Below the pieces are notes generated by a model. The model was given only the letters and a program-made list of their open reading frames with translations, was not told the DNA's origin and did not search any database. DNA of 64,000 bases. Source: Ligula intestinalis. Taxonomy: Eukaryota > Platyhelminthes > Cestoda > Diphyllobothriidea > Diphyllobothriidae. The position numbers were made by a program, and so were the translations under genes. The stretch is from positions 20,223,714 to 20,287,713 of the forward strand of contig JAYGXS010000001.1 in assembly GCA_036362985.1 (NCBI GenBank). Direction: 5' to 3'. Below are positions 32,341-54,174 of this stretch, piece by piece; within the stretch, counting starts at the first letter, position 1; each line of letters begins with the position of its first letter.

Positions 32341-33787
32341 GAAGGTCAAGGTCAAGGCGCGCAACTTATCTTTCAAAGCTAAGTGAAATATATATTTTTA
32401 TCAGATTTCATCGTTACTTGCTGAAGTTACTAGCTTAATTGCTGTTATTTATTTGTATATCTAACCCTTTAGCAACTGCACATACCGGTGGTTGTCTTTT
32501 TTACCGATAGGTCAAAATATGTATTTTTTATACTGTTTCACCGACATAACCTCATTCTAGTTCCCGTAGATTTACGTAAAAAGCAAGTAATCTATTGCGT
32601 TAATACTGAATAATATCTAAAAATTAGGTAATATATCAATTTCCAGCAACAAATAGTTTTTATTACTCGATATACTATTAGAGATAATATTCATCCTGCG
32701 TAGCCTCTTCGGTAATTCAAATTTTCTGTCGACATTTTGTGCATAAATTTGCTTAGAACATATCCTATCACTCACCCCCTATTCAATATGATACCCAAGC
32801 CACAACTGAGACGTAAATTAATCCGTAATACCAATCCTCCTAACGATAAACCCATCTTAAGCATGAAGAAACTTGATCTTGATGCTTTAGACAACCTGAG
32901 TAAGTTTTATAACCAATATGCTTGTCTGTTTGCGGTCCTTGGTGCCATCTTTGATGGAAAGGTATCGACGCTCATTTCTCAGCAATGTGAGAAACTAGAG
33001 CCTTTCGTAAATATGGTGTCTACTGAGACCCGTGATCGGCAAAAAAAGGAATTTTAATTTTCTTTTGAAAAATGCTTCAAAAGATAAACAACCTATAGAT
33101 GATGTTGTTCAGTTTCTTTACTCTTGTGGCTTTAATTTTAAAGTTGCAGAAGTTAAAAGACTCTCATCCCGAAGTAAAAACCCGCCAATTCTCGTAAAAC
33201 TTTTTTCGGCGATAGAAGTAGACCTTGTATTCTCTCAGCATGAACGGTCAGCCAACTTTTTAAAGGAAAATAAACATTACGTATGCAGGGATAAAACGCC
33301 AATGGAGCGTCAGGTTTTACCCAAAGAACCAATGAAAACACTGGCTCTGGTTCAACAAAACGAAATGTTTTTTGCTTCCAGATATAGCTTTCGTTGGAAT
33401 AACTTGCCAATTGAAATTAGGTCGTTAACTAGACTGCCTGCATTCAAAAGGAGACTGCACACTTATCGTTACAGTGATTCTATTAACCTTCTATTCTCCT
33501 CATCTTTTCCGAGCAGCTTTCTCCATGACTCCGAGAAAGGACCATTGGGAATTTAGGAGATCTGCTTGAAATTATTCTCCCTGTCTCGTGTCCACCGAGA
33601 ACCTAGATGTTTCCATTTACCACCGCTGAATCAAACGAAGCCACGCGGAAGTACTCAGTTCTCATTATTACGACTTTCTACGTCTACTTGCACATATTGT
33701 CAAATTATTTTTTGAATTTTTATTTTTTCGAAATTAACTTTGTACAGATAGTGCCGTACCGGCGCTGAAAAGTATAAATTCCAAATT
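32341..33787 (+). mobile_element. Deleted CR1-like derivative inserted in the CR1-like element
   Basis: After about 400 bases of leader, the first-frame protein reads MKKLDLDALDNLSKFYNQY, then, past a frameshift in an A7 run, NFNFLLKNASKDKQPIDDV, VAEVKRLSSRSKNPPILVKL and YVCRDKTPMERQ. That order is typical of the nucleic-acid-binding ORF1 protein of CR1-group elements. At MERQ it passes without a stop into the extreme C-terminus of an ORF2 protein (NEMFFASRYSFRWNNLPIEI, FKRRLHTYR). All of the endonuclease and polymerase is missing. The 3' end has a hairpin (AGTGCC-GTACC-GGCGCT) and a short AAATTCC tail. Outside, the host frame goes from LNNLK to SLSVE, showing a clean insertion. Confidence 0.75.
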
Positions 33788-34258
33788 CCAAATCTCTATC
33801 CGTTGAGTAAAAGGCAGTTACGCGGAGATTTGATGCAAACCTTCCGTATCGTGCGTGGCTTTGACTGCGCTCTCATGTGTGACGATTTCTTCCAACCCGG
33901 CACTACAACTAATCTCCGAGGGCGTCCCTTCAAACTGTATGTGCCCCAAGGACGATTGGATGTACGGAAGAATTTTTTCTCTACTCGTGTCGTGGACCCG
34001 TGGAATAACCTTTCCGAAGCGATTGTTGAGTCCCAATATGTGGAGACATTCAAACACCGACTTGATATACACATGCTACAACACAGCGTGAACAATGTGA
34101 CAAATTAAGCGTGAAACAACACTGCACCATGTGACTGTCTATATTTTCCTGACTGGAAGTTTGTAAACACTGTTTATAATTCTGGAGATTTTGATGTGCC
34201 AAAAAGGGAGTTCAAAGGCGCGAGCCTATTTTTCCCTCAAATATACTGACTGACTGAC
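33788..34258 (+). pseudogene. CR1-like element, C-terminus and 3' end (continuation of 30951-32340)
   Basis: The frame reads KRQLRGDLMQTFRIVRGFD, then RGRPFKLYVPQGRLDVRKNF, FSTRVVDPWNNLSEAIVES and FKHRLDIHML, the usual CR1 C-terminus. The untranslated end has an AGGC-GCGA-GCCT stem-loop (about 34217-34228), ATTTTTCCCTCAAATA and an ACTG repeat tail. The tail merges with the ACTGAAA sequence of the RTE-like host, which also occurs at the left junction near 30945. Confidence 0.8.
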
Positions 34259-35195
34259 TGAAATGACAGGACAGGACAGGATTCCGGACACTGATCTCCT
34301 GGAGAGAACGGGAATTCTCAGCATTCACGTCATGCTGAGGCAGATACAATTGAGCTGGAGCTGCCACTTAGTACGGATGGACGATCAACAACTACCCCAG
34401 CAACTATTCCAAGGTGACTTCGTTGTGTGTGCTTACCGCAAAGGAGGAAAAAGAAAGTGCTACAAGGACACTGAAAAACTCCATAAAGCTCCTTCAGATC
34501 TGCACAGTGACCTAACAGGAACACACACAGGACATTTCTGCTAAGCGAAAAAAGGCAAAAATGGCGAACCTTTCAACAAAGCCAGTCGGATCCCCGCCGC
34601 CAAGGCGAAAATGACGGCGCGCGTTGTCAATGCACAAGCTCTCCCTCCCTGCCCCCACATTTAAGACATCTTTTGTGCACATATCGGTTTATGTGGTCAT
34701 CGCCAAACATTTTGCACCAGCCCTCCGATAAAATCTTTTTCTCTGGCGTCAAACACTTCAACAATCCCTCCTGTGTCCAGCAGTTCGTCGACCATCACCC
34801 TCATCACGGAAGCTTAAATAACTGATACGGCGCTGCCCTTACCCTTCCACATCATCCTCCTTACTGCGGCCCCTCTCACTGCCCGCCAAAGGGAGCACCA
34901 CGAAAACCACACCTCTAACTCTTTCTAACCCTTCCGACACATCTTTGCCTGCCACTACCGCTGACCCCTCTATCAGTACTGGGGAGCCGAGTCTAGTCTG
35001 TCCACACTGCAATCGCACATTCACATCACGTATCGGCCTGATCGTTAAATTGCGAATCCATCGCACGGAGACTGATAAACGAGTGCCTAGAGCATCAACA
35101 CATCACAGAAACCACCGCTTTCGCTGCCCACACTGCTTTTACGCATTCACTTATCGCATGGGCCTACTAGGCCACATGCGCATTCATTAATGCCT
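34259..35195 (+). mobile_element. RTE-like retrotransposon, 3' part with C2H2 zinc-finger tail
   Basis: It resumes the host frame with QDRIPDTDLLERTGILSIH, then LSWSCHLVRMDDQQLPQQL. Frameshifted sequence follows, including a decayed first finger near 34640-34700. The final frame (34945-35190) holds two C2H2 fingers: CPHCNRTF...LRIHR, where the first His is replaced by Lys (IVKLRIH), and CPHCFYAF...HMRIH, which is intact. Such fingers at the end of the reverse transcriptase protein are a known feature of an abundant flatworm non-LTR family. A separate host zinc-finger gene is not needed to explain them. Confidence 0.75.
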
Positions 35196-35199
35196 GTGG

Positions 35200-36010
35200 T
35201 TAATGACGCTGGCTTCGCTACATTATAATTTGTGGAATTTATATTTGTTAGCGCAAGGAAGGCACTGTCCATATAAAATTAGTTTCGTAAAAATACAAGA
35301 AAGAATTTGACAATGTGCGCAGACAAACTTACAAAGTTGTAACAATGTCAGCAGAAATTGTCCTTTTAGGGCAATTTTTGGCGATGTTTTGCAATTAATG
35401 ATGAACTGAAAAATAAAGGCATGCTCATCATCCACAATCTCGCCAACGTAAATCCACATCAAGCACAGCAAAATGTCAACACACCTACTGAAATCCACCT
35501 TTACATATGGACGATCAACCACATACGCTCCCTCTGACTAAGCCAATACACGGTTGGACCGAACAAAACCTCGCTATCTCCAAGATAAAAGTCCGCCTTA
35601 AGTACGCAGGGGAACTCAGGACAAGTGCACCCAGACAAGTCAGATACTGTTTTGTTGAACTTGCTAGCTAATGACCTACCTGATTTTATAACAACATCTT
35701 CTGCACTGGCACTAATAAGTATGATTTCTAGCATTCACACCATTTGTATTATAATATTATTGCCATCAGCACCAACACAAGCTCTTTCGTAGAAAGATTT
35801 TAGCAGTCCCAAAATATTCTCAGTTGTAGGGTCATTTTTTTCTCTCTCTTCTTCTTACCTTGCAAAACCTGCTCTACAATGTTCATCTCCAGCTGGTTCC
35901 ATTTTTAGCACTGCCAACTGACGCATTTATCAGGCTCACCATCAGCTTAATGTGGATCGTCTGTGAATTTCCTGGTGAGTGGAGTGGGAGTCAGGAGGCG
36001 GCGGCTCATT
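35200..36010. other. No recognised feature
   Basis: AT-rich intergenic DNA; short open frames only. Confidence 0.3.
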
Positions 36011-36014
36011 CTAA

Positions 36015-36870
36015 CCCTCTGGTTATCTGATGACTGTTAACAAGCCAGAAATGACCATTCTGGTCTCCCGTTGCTTTGTCGGATTCATTTCATCCTTTCA
36101 TGTCCCTTTGAAAGAAAATAATTTTCTCTTCAACTATGCTAAAATATATATTGTTTCCTCTTATAATGTATCAGAAGTATAAATACAAATGATGTAAATC
36201 TCAATCTCACTTAGATATTCGACAAACGAAAGGCCAAATGTCTTCTGCCGATGCATTTGAATGACGATGGTGCTTCGCAGCTGCCTCGACCCACCTCAGA
36301 CATCTGCAACGTCCCATCTAATAAGCAAACTTGTGCCAATGGACAACGGTTGTAATCTCCGTATCGAGCAGACCCATGCATACGGTAGATGCGATTTCCT
36401 CAGCTGATTTTTTCGCCTTCAAACTGACCGCGGCTAAGTATACCTCAGTTAAAGGACATGACAGTTTTTCCAGACCCCAAGTATCCTTACTATAAAACCG
36501 TAACACCTACAATGTATAGCTATTTTATTTCATGTTTTTCTACATTTGTTCCCTAGAAGTCAGGTTTTTTTCACTTAAAACAAACTCCTTATTTCGCACA
36601 CTATTGACCTAGCAAAAGACCAAAACAAATACAATGGTCACTGCGAAAGAAGGGGTTTGGGTTAGGTTTTTTCCTGCCTTCCGGGGTTTTTGACGGCGCT
36701 AAAGATGTGCTTTACAAATAAACCTTATTATTATTTCACTAGTCCCTATGCGGCTGCCTGTGCGGTCTCTAATGTGAGTTCCTGGGCGAAAACGGAACTT
36801 AATTGTTTTATTATCAAACCAGCGATGCCCACATATTCATCTATAACTATAACTATATAACTTTATCTAT
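36015..36870 (+). mobile_element. SINE split by a later insertion
   Basis: The SINE runs from CTGGTTATCTGATGACTG through GCCAGAAATGACC and CGGATTCATTTCATCC (about 36095). It resumes at about 36740 with TAGTCCCTATGCGGCTGCC, TCTAATGTGAGTTCCTGGG and the GCGATGCCC end. In unbroken copies these parts are adjacent. CTGATGA and GAAA are both kept in the ribozyme-like block, but stems I and II are weakened. Confidence 0.7.
36096..36736 (+). mobile_element. Retroposon inserted in the SINE, TTA-tailed
   Basis: It fills the gap in the SINE and ends GACGGCGCTAAAG...AAATAAACC followed by TTATTATTATT. The A/T microsatellite tail and the candidate short duplication ATTTCA at both junctions suggest target-primed insertion. 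No coding domain was recognised. Confidence 0.55.
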
Positions 36871-36874
36871 AAAT

Positions 36875-39100
36875 GTGTGTGTCTAGATGAAGGAAAATAT
36901 TTCCTTCACAAGAACGAGCTTGATGTACATATCTCCCGCTACGCACCTATGAAATTGGGGGTCCACGTGTAGGAATAAGTTTTAAAAGATAAAGGTGAAT
37001 TGTCTACTCCAAACGCAAGCTTCCTAAAGCTATTCATCAGTGAAAATAGCCTGGGTACTTTGAAGTTCAGTGCAGCAACTCTGCACTATTCCAGTTAATT
37101 TGAAGTTTCAGTTATATTTCCCTCCAACTGACGGCTTTACCTGGATAAATGATAGGCAATATATAAGATCTATTAAGATTAATGACTCACGTGGATGCAT
37201 CGACGTGATTAATGCCATATACTTCACGTAAGTAGCTAAAGACCACGCTTTCCTCCATCAGGGCCAAGCGAGGGGCCTTTGTAGTTCTTAAATTACAGCA
37301 ATAACTGCTTGGAATCACACAATCGCTTACCAGGGAAAATTATTTTCCGGGCAATAGATTTTGATCTTTATTCAAACAAAACGGTAGAATTTGGTGCTGG
37401 AATACTTCTGCCGTACTTCTGCACACCCATGTGCGTAGAATTTGTTTAAAATGCCCATTGCGATTGAAGCGCCTTGCACGTTTTCCCCTGTACCCCGATC
37501 GTCCTTTTAGGTCCTTTGCAGGTGTTGACAGTCTTTATTTTATTATGAGATATGCAAGTGTTGTATTGCTTTTGCTAGTCCAGTATTAAGCACTTCCATC
37601 ATCTACTTGTATGTCAGCCAGTGTGTTCCTGAATCGCGTCTAACATCCACGGCTGTTTACTTTAGTGTGCACATTAAAGTGATCTTTCTAGCAGTTGCCT
37701 CTCGTGTCTTACCGCTTTTTACCTAAATGTTGAAAGAATTAGCATGTTTGCTTTATGTCTCACATAAGACACTTTAGTGTCTGTCAGTCAGTGTATACTG
37801 ACCGAGGAATTACTGGGAAAACTAATGTTCTAAATTATCCTATTTTTAAGGTATTGTCAAAAATTCCTTCAAGTTATTATTGTAAAACCCAGATACTTTT
37901 CCATTTTTTGCCTTTCTTCGAGCTGTAATAGGCCAGTTTCTGCCTCACACTGATTAGCAGACTTAACATAATACACATTGCCATTTATTATTTCACGGAT
38001 GCTTCTAAAACAGCTTACCTTATGTGTTACAATGGATGGCCGAAGCAAATCCGCCTGTTATATTCAGAAAAATGGGCAGGCGGTGATAGATCTTCAAAAC
38101 CCAAACGACCGTCTTTCTGTTGTATTATTCGTTTCCTCCCACGCTTCCTACACCCCACTTTCCAGGCCAACTAGCTGCAATTTCGATCAAATCAATAAAG
38201 CAGTCTACAGTCAACAACTGGTCCGTGACATCTGCCGAATCAACACGACTGCGTACCCAAGTGTCTTCTAGAACGATGATACGGTAACTGAACAACCGAA
38301 ATAGTGTTTGTGGCCGAGGGAAGTTTACAGCTTTACATCGGCTATCTCGTTAACAAGGTACCGTGTTGTTACTGCGATTGAGTGGGACTAAGTGATGACA
38401 TTGTTCGGCGTCCCCTACACGTACAGTGGCAATTCCGAATATCGCTACCTAAATTTCTTATAGTTATAACATGCTTCATGTTCCTCCGTTTCCGAAGGTT
38501 TCACTCAGAATACGCCTTTACATGCGCCATATTGTATCCCAAAAGTTTTATATTGTACACGTACGGTTCTGTAGTAGCGTACCCCGAAATGCAAACAAGT
38601 TGCCACACAGAACTATGAGATGACATGTTCACATTTCAAACTGGTTGTCGAAGTTCATTTAAGCAGTTTAGGCAAACCTGATGCACATGATAGGCGCTGC
38701 TATTGTTGTTATCACTGTGCCTGTAAACTCATCAGGTGCATTAGTATACCTGAACAATGTAAAATTCAGCCATAACGTTTTTGTGAGAGAAATGACGCCA
38801 ATTTGTCATTCAAATGAGGCACATTGAGCCGTTTTCTGTGGTATTTTTGTCCTAACTCACGTGTTCTCGTTAAGATACAATATGTATCAATACCAATGGT
38901 AAATGTATTTAGGTAACCGTTTTTGTTATGTAGAAAGTGAGCTGATCCTCTCCGATTACTAAATGTAGGTGGTTTTGCGCGTACAGTCAGTTGTACCAAT
39001 TTCCTCTTTTTAAATTACTAAATAACTGAAATATCTGCTATATTTAACCTTTATACTCGTTTAACTTCCTGCTCTGCGCGTATATGATTATTATTCGGAT
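36875..39100. other. No supported gene; region upstream of poly(A) polymerase
   Basis: AT-rich. An isolated YFTDASKTAY-like reading near 37985 recalls an RNase H start but lacks the other motifs. No clear promoter for the downstream gene could be picked out. The TTCGGATAG just before the ATG at 39103 could be a splice acceptor, so a leader exon may lie in this stretch. Confidence 0.3.
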
Positions 39101-39102
39101 AG

Positions 39103-49274
<10,172 letters not shown>

Positions 49275-50540
49275 CCATCCGTGGGGCTTCTCTGATGAGT
49301 TGCGGTTCACTCTTCTCATCCCCCTCCCTCGGCCTCTGTACATTATGCCCCCCCTCGCATGTCTCATACACTGTCTCCGCCACCCCTCCTGCGAACCCCT
49401 CGGTCTCCTAAAGTGCTGCATCTAGGTCTCCCAATAACGCACACAGTAATCATTTCGCTTTCCTCCACTTTTCCATATGTCTGAGACAGTCGATGTCCCC
49501 AGTCCTCATGCGCCGCTCACCAACTGCTCCCGGGCCTAGGATCGCTGTCTGTGATTGCAGAATTCCCCTTACCTCGATCAAGGTGCGTGAGCACTTACCA
49601 TGCCAAATTATTTCATTTTTCGCATTCGTGCTCTATTTTAATAACCCATGCTAACGAGTTTACCCAATATCACTAAATAGCGCCTCTGGGAGCCAAATAA
49701 TAACGAACGAGGTATCATCCTCCTAGCGATAGAGGTATTTTAGCCGTTGTTTCTATTGTTCCTTCTTTTATAATGCTCAGCCAATTAGGTCTTCTTCTTC
49801 TAGATCATGACAGCGACTGTGACCGCTTTAGAGCTGCCAAGCAATCGCATCTGATAACACTTTGTATTGATAACTTTCTAGGGCTCCTTCACTGCCTTCC
49901 TTTTCCCACTAACTCAAGCCAATTTTAGGTGATTTGCCGTACAGTTTCATCACTGCCTCCAAGGCGCGCACGCCCCGCGCGAGGTAGGCGTATGCTTCAG
50001 ACCTAATGTAAGGCCTATTTGTTTTGTTTCGTGTGAAGCTACTGATTCTCTTTTGTCACTGCAGTTGCACTATATGTTGACTGCGCCGCCAGTATCGCGC
50101 CGATTTCGGTGCACGAGTAAGACTTACTCACTCACTCACACGCACGCACAAGGCAGCGGTCACCCTGCGAGCACTCATCCTGAGGCTCGAGGGCTGTCGC
50201 ATTAGAGTTGACCGGGTTTCCATCCATTCATCCCGTCTCATCCCGCCCACCCTTTTCCTCCATCCCTCCGTCCTTCCCACATACTATGCTTTGTTTTGCT
50301 GCTTGGAATGTTTGTCAAGATGCCTGTCTGACTGATTGCCTCTTATCATTCCCTCCACACACTGCCTTCCCCCTCTCCCCTCCCCCACCCATCTCCCGCG
50401 AATGACCAAACTTTGTACATCTTTGTTTCCTGCCTTTTTTATTGAATATACGTATTCTTTAATAGATCCTTTCGTGCGTTTGACTCTCCTCGCGTAGCAA
50501 GTTAAGTTAGACACAAACTCACAGAAATCGCTTCGCCAGT
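49275..50540. other. Region after poly(A) polymerase; possible 3' untranslated DNA
   Basis: Pyrimidine-rich stretches at 49310-49400 and 50215-50395 and an ACTC/ACGC simple repeat near 50126. I found no canonical AATAAA close after the stop. No gene recognised. Confidence 0.3.
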
Positions 50541-50559
50541 ACGATTTACAAGGTTAGCG

Positions 50560-50850
50560 GGACTGGTGTGTACGTGTACTTGTGGTACGGCTGCGATCAT
50601 AGCTGCTTTAGCCGGCCCCGTTGATGTCACGTATTTTACCTCTCCATGCATTGCAATTTGCGGTAGCGTATCTAGAACGATCAACCAATTCTCTTCTCCG
50701 GCGATGGAGACCGAGTATCCGAGGTCTAAGAACCGCTTCAATTTCTTGCCGAACTGGAACGCCTTCAGGTGGGCAACAGCGCCGGATCAAGGGCAGTAGA
50801 ACTGAGTTCGTGAGGCGGACGACAATATTTGGACATTTTTTAAAATGAGT
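50560..50850 (-). pseudogene. Non-LTR retrotransposon C-terminal remnant
   Basis: Minus-strand frames read ALRPRILGLHRRRRELVDRS-like and NCNAWRGKIRDINGAG sequence. They share CGGATCAAGGGCAGTA and AGCCGGCC..GTTGATGTCACG with the remnant at 40890-41160. It is the extreme 3' coding end of the same family. Confidence 0.6.
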
Positions 50851-50854
50851 TTTC

Positions 50855-51865
50855 TTGGGGATTTTGAATAGAGATGGATCTCAAACAGCCGTGTGGGTTA
50901 CTGGTTCGAGGTTGTCTCCTCTAGTGCTCTGGCTCAAGTACCTAACCATAGGACACCGGTGGCATCAAATTTAATCAATGGCAGTTCACGTGAACGTGCC
51001 GCCATCGGGCTTTGCACCTGTGTTTCTCCAGGCTTTCGACACATCAGATATCAGCTCGCGGCACCCTGCTAGCATTGTCGCTGCTGGTCTACGACTGCTC
51101 ATTTCACAGCTAACCTTCACTGAAGGCCGTCCCACTATACGTCACCTGTACACGCGTCGGGTAGCTAGCAACTAGGCTAACGGGCAACCCTTATTCCCTG
51201 TGTATGTGCTCTGCTCCATCGCCTGCATATTGATGGAAACACATTAAAACTTAGAGGATATTTCTTACCTGGGCGCACTATACAGTGACAGAAGCTGTCT
51301 GTCAAACCTTCGAATGTTATTAGAGGATTAGCCTAGGTTCGAATGTCTTCTATCCGCTATCAGGGTCTGAGTTAGTACAGCAATCCTTCAATGTTCACGA
51401 AGGTTATCTTTCTAGGTCCGCGTGCGAATACAAGACTTCCCTTAACAAAGGCACAGACAGTTTCATTTTTCTACATTTGGCCGTAAGGAGTAACTCCGTC
51501 TTCTCGATGCAACCGGTCTTGCACAGAGTGGTGATTTCGAAACTCGAACTTCATTAATGTGTAGAAAATGTAGATAAGGGAATTCGATGGCCGTTTTCTA
51601 ACAACTTTGTTCTTCCCCGCATGCAGTCAGTGACCAACCTCGTGAATTGTTGACTCCCGAGGTGCGTTTTCGTTTACGAAGGATTACTAAGCCAGGGCGC
51701 GCTTTACAAACCTTTTATCAACCAGAAAGGGACTGTGTGCATATGGCTAGTCAGCCAAAAGGAGTGGTGAACATTTCCGAACTCCGTGAAACAGCTAAGA
51801 GTGAGGAGTAGGCTTGATCAATGAGATGAACATTTATTCCCCCGACAGAAGACTAGTTTGGCGAG
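50855..51865. other. No recognised feature
   Basis: No exon or repeat pair supported. Confidence 0.3.
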
Positions 51866-51869
51866 TACA

Positions 51870-52080
51870 CGTGTACTTACGACAAATTCTAGTCAGGCCT
51901 TAAATTTTTATGGAAACTGTGCAAGCTCAAACGTGTTCGTCTTTTCGGATAAGTAAGTCGTGGGTATGGTGGTGGGGTCGATAAGCTAAGGCTGGTTGTG
52001 AGGGGCAGTCTAAGGGAGGGGGGGGGGGACGGGGAAGGGAGACAAACAGAGCGTGGATAACTATGTGACTGTGGGCCAAG
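51870..52080 (+). repeat. Dispersed repeat family R4, copy 1 with a G-run
   Basis: CGTGTACTTACGACAAATTC and TAGTCAGGCC resemble 55925-55955. A G12 run at about 52018-52029 follows, in a purine-rich strand capable of quadruplex formation. Confidence 0.45.
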
Positions 52081-52409
52081 CCAGCTGTGGAGCTTGTATT
52101 TCACTCGAACAGAGACAGGGTACTGGACGCTCGACGGCTGCTGCATTTAGTGACTGCGTCCTTCAGTGGTGGACAGTGCACGCCTGAAGTGCAAGTTATA
52201 AACGAATACGACGACAGTTTACACACGTATCGATGTACTTTTAGTGAGCTGACTACGAGTGAACTTTATTTCGACGTCACCGTCTTTGGCACGAAGGCCA
52301 GGTTCGAAACTGAATTAAGGGGACTACAGCGGATGGCACATATTCCGTGGCTATTCTAGCAGAATCCGCCCGGAGGCCGTCAACTAATTGTCGATATTCT
52401 AGTGATTGA

Positions 52410-52720
52410 CCTTTGAGTCCATTGTCAGGGCTAAAAGCGTCAACGAAAAGCAAGCAACAATTATATGGAGGAGGAGGAGGAAAGACCAATCAACCACCAG
52501 TGCAGTCAGTCCGGAGATGCTTGCGCAAAGCGATTTATGCAGGTACCGGATCGATAAATCGATTAACTGAGTTCTCATCAGAGGCAAAGGCTTCAGTCAA
52601 TACTTAGTCTCTCTTGCTGCAGGCGTGGGCAATTATCCTCGCAGTTGCGAAGTTAAACTCGTGACCGGTCTCGTGGGTGTGGGCAACTACTTGCGATAAT
52701 GCAAATTCAGCCGTCCTCAA
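52410..52720. repeat. Dispersed repeat families R3 (inverted) and R5
   Basis: 52410-52520 is the inverted partner of 26745-26860. 52545-52720 (CGGATCGATAAATCGATTAAC, TGAGTTCTCATCAGAGGC, GGCGTGGGCAATTATCC) matches 54010-54170 in order. Confidence 0.55.
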
Positions 52721-53216
52721 AACCGAAGGTTAAGTTTCGACGCCGGCTTGCAGCTGCCGGCTGTAAGAAGGTCAAGACTTCTTGAAGGACTGGTTCGCGC
52801 AGAACTGTGCATGTTACGACCTATTTTTGGCAAAGGTGCTGCCATTTGGACAAGCCGGCCCCCGCGTTTTGAAACTAAGACGTCCAGTCACTAAGCCAGT
52901 TTCATGTGAAGGCGCCAACAAAGCCTACCTACTGATTTTAATGCTGGCCAAACGGGGAATTCCAGGGCAAAAGAGATTGGACGGCTGGATGGCCAGCATC
53001 CATTCTTGAAATTTTTGACCAGAGGCAGCAATAAGCAGAGGTGGAAAGGGGGGGCATGTCAGCACCCGTAGGATGCCACTGCTGCGCGCCACGTAACGAT
53101 GAACATTTCATGAATTCACCGTAAATGTTCCCGTTTGGCGCTACGAAAGTTCGACCGTCGCGGACGCCGATCCCCTTCGTGTGACTCAAAATGGGGGGCA
53201 CTGGGTGATGACTTAC

Positions 53217-53340
53217 GCGCGATTTGATTTAACACGGCAACAGAGTTTCGCAGCTTCGTCACGCTCTCTGTTTCCTCACCCAACTGGTCCCCGTGGCGAG
53301 GAGGGGACGGGGCGGCCGCAACCGTAGTCGGGTTCAATGA
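53217..53340 (-). CDS. Putative internal exon of an unrecognised gene
   Basis: 124 nt between GCACTGTCAG (53350-53341) and GCGC/GTAAGT (53217/53216), both strong. The frame reads SLNPTTVAAAPSPPRHGDQL, GEETESVTKLRNS and VAVLNQIA: a disordered start and a likely helix. It lies in a short GC-rich block at about 53040-53340. The family is unknown and no partner exons were found. Confidence 0.4.
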
Positions 53341-53497
53341 CTGACAGTGCTTCTACGTGTGCCACACATGGCCTGGTTCCCACACAATGTACCAGGTTTT
53401 CACAGCTGAGGGGGGGGGAGGGTTTCACTTTCGTGGAAGTGTCATAGGGGGGTCACATCTAAGGGGAACTATCGCAGTTGCTTATATTAATAGGGAA

Positions 53498-53730
53498 TAC
53501 CCTAGCCCCTACGATCTTTAGGCCTGGTTCTGTGTGGGAAGAGAAGTGGGACGCCAGGGGGAAGGAGTAGTACATTCTGCACAGAACTAGTGAAGAACAC
53601 GCCTGGGAGAAGTTGACATACGGACAAATATGTGTTCGCACCCGAGGGGGCCAGCATCCAAAATGTGAGCGCACCGCAGTCGCCACACTGAGGTCCTGTG
53701 TGAATCAACCTTGGAGGTGATTGGACAGAA
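53498..53730 (-). repeat. Dispersed repeat family R2, copy 2
   Basis: ACGATCTTTAGGCCTGGTTC, GGAGTAGTACATTCTGCACAG and GTGTGAATCAACCTTGGAGG align with 17115-17345. Confidence 0.6.
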
Positions 53731-54004
53731 GGGATTGCGTGGGCGGGCTCCGGTACGTGCGCACTTGCCAGCGGGCGCTAGAGGTTGGACGTTGCACACG
53801 GAGTTAGGTCATTTTAGAACCACTGAGCTGTACTCGCAGTTCTCGAGCCAGTCACTACACATGCACATAACCCTCACCATAAGGACCGACTTGGCGCTAC
53901 AATTGTTTGGTCGCCCACATTCGAGGCGTTGGTGGCGGGCATAATGACTACACGACAGTTTGTCATCAGTACTCACATCGTAGGCGGTGCAGACGTGGTG
54001 CCTC

Positions 54005-54170
54005 TATGTATGCCGGCGCCAGATCGATAAATCAATTGACTGAGTCCTCATCGGAGGCCTAGGCTTCGACCAATTTCCCCACTTTTCTGGCGTGGGCGAT
54101 TACCTTTTGGACTATAAATTTTAGCTTGTAACCCGTTTTGTAGGCGTAGGCAGCCACTTGAAATAATTCA
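54005..54170 (+). repeat. Dispersed repeat family R5, copy 2
   Basis: GGCGCCAGATCGATAAATC, GACTGAGTCCTCATCGGAGGC, CTGGCGTGGGCGATTACC and GTAGGCGTAGGCAGCCACTTG parallel 52545-52700. Confidence 0.6.
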
Positions 54171-54174
54171 TCAC

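Noticed and set aside
34945..35190. Host C2H2 zinc-finger gene
   Set aside because: The fingers follow the post-polymerase region of the RTE-like element, one finger has lost a His ligand, and this arrangement belongs to the retroelement family.
37978..38271. RNase H or LTR-retrotransposon fragment (YFTDASKTAY-like reading)
   Set aside because: Only the first motif is present; the later Glu and Asp motifs, reverse transcriptase and integrase are absent nearby.
52087..52359. 90-residue plus-strand ORF
   Set aside because: Ordinary composition, but no family, no splice partners and dispersed repeats on both sides; not enough to call a gene.
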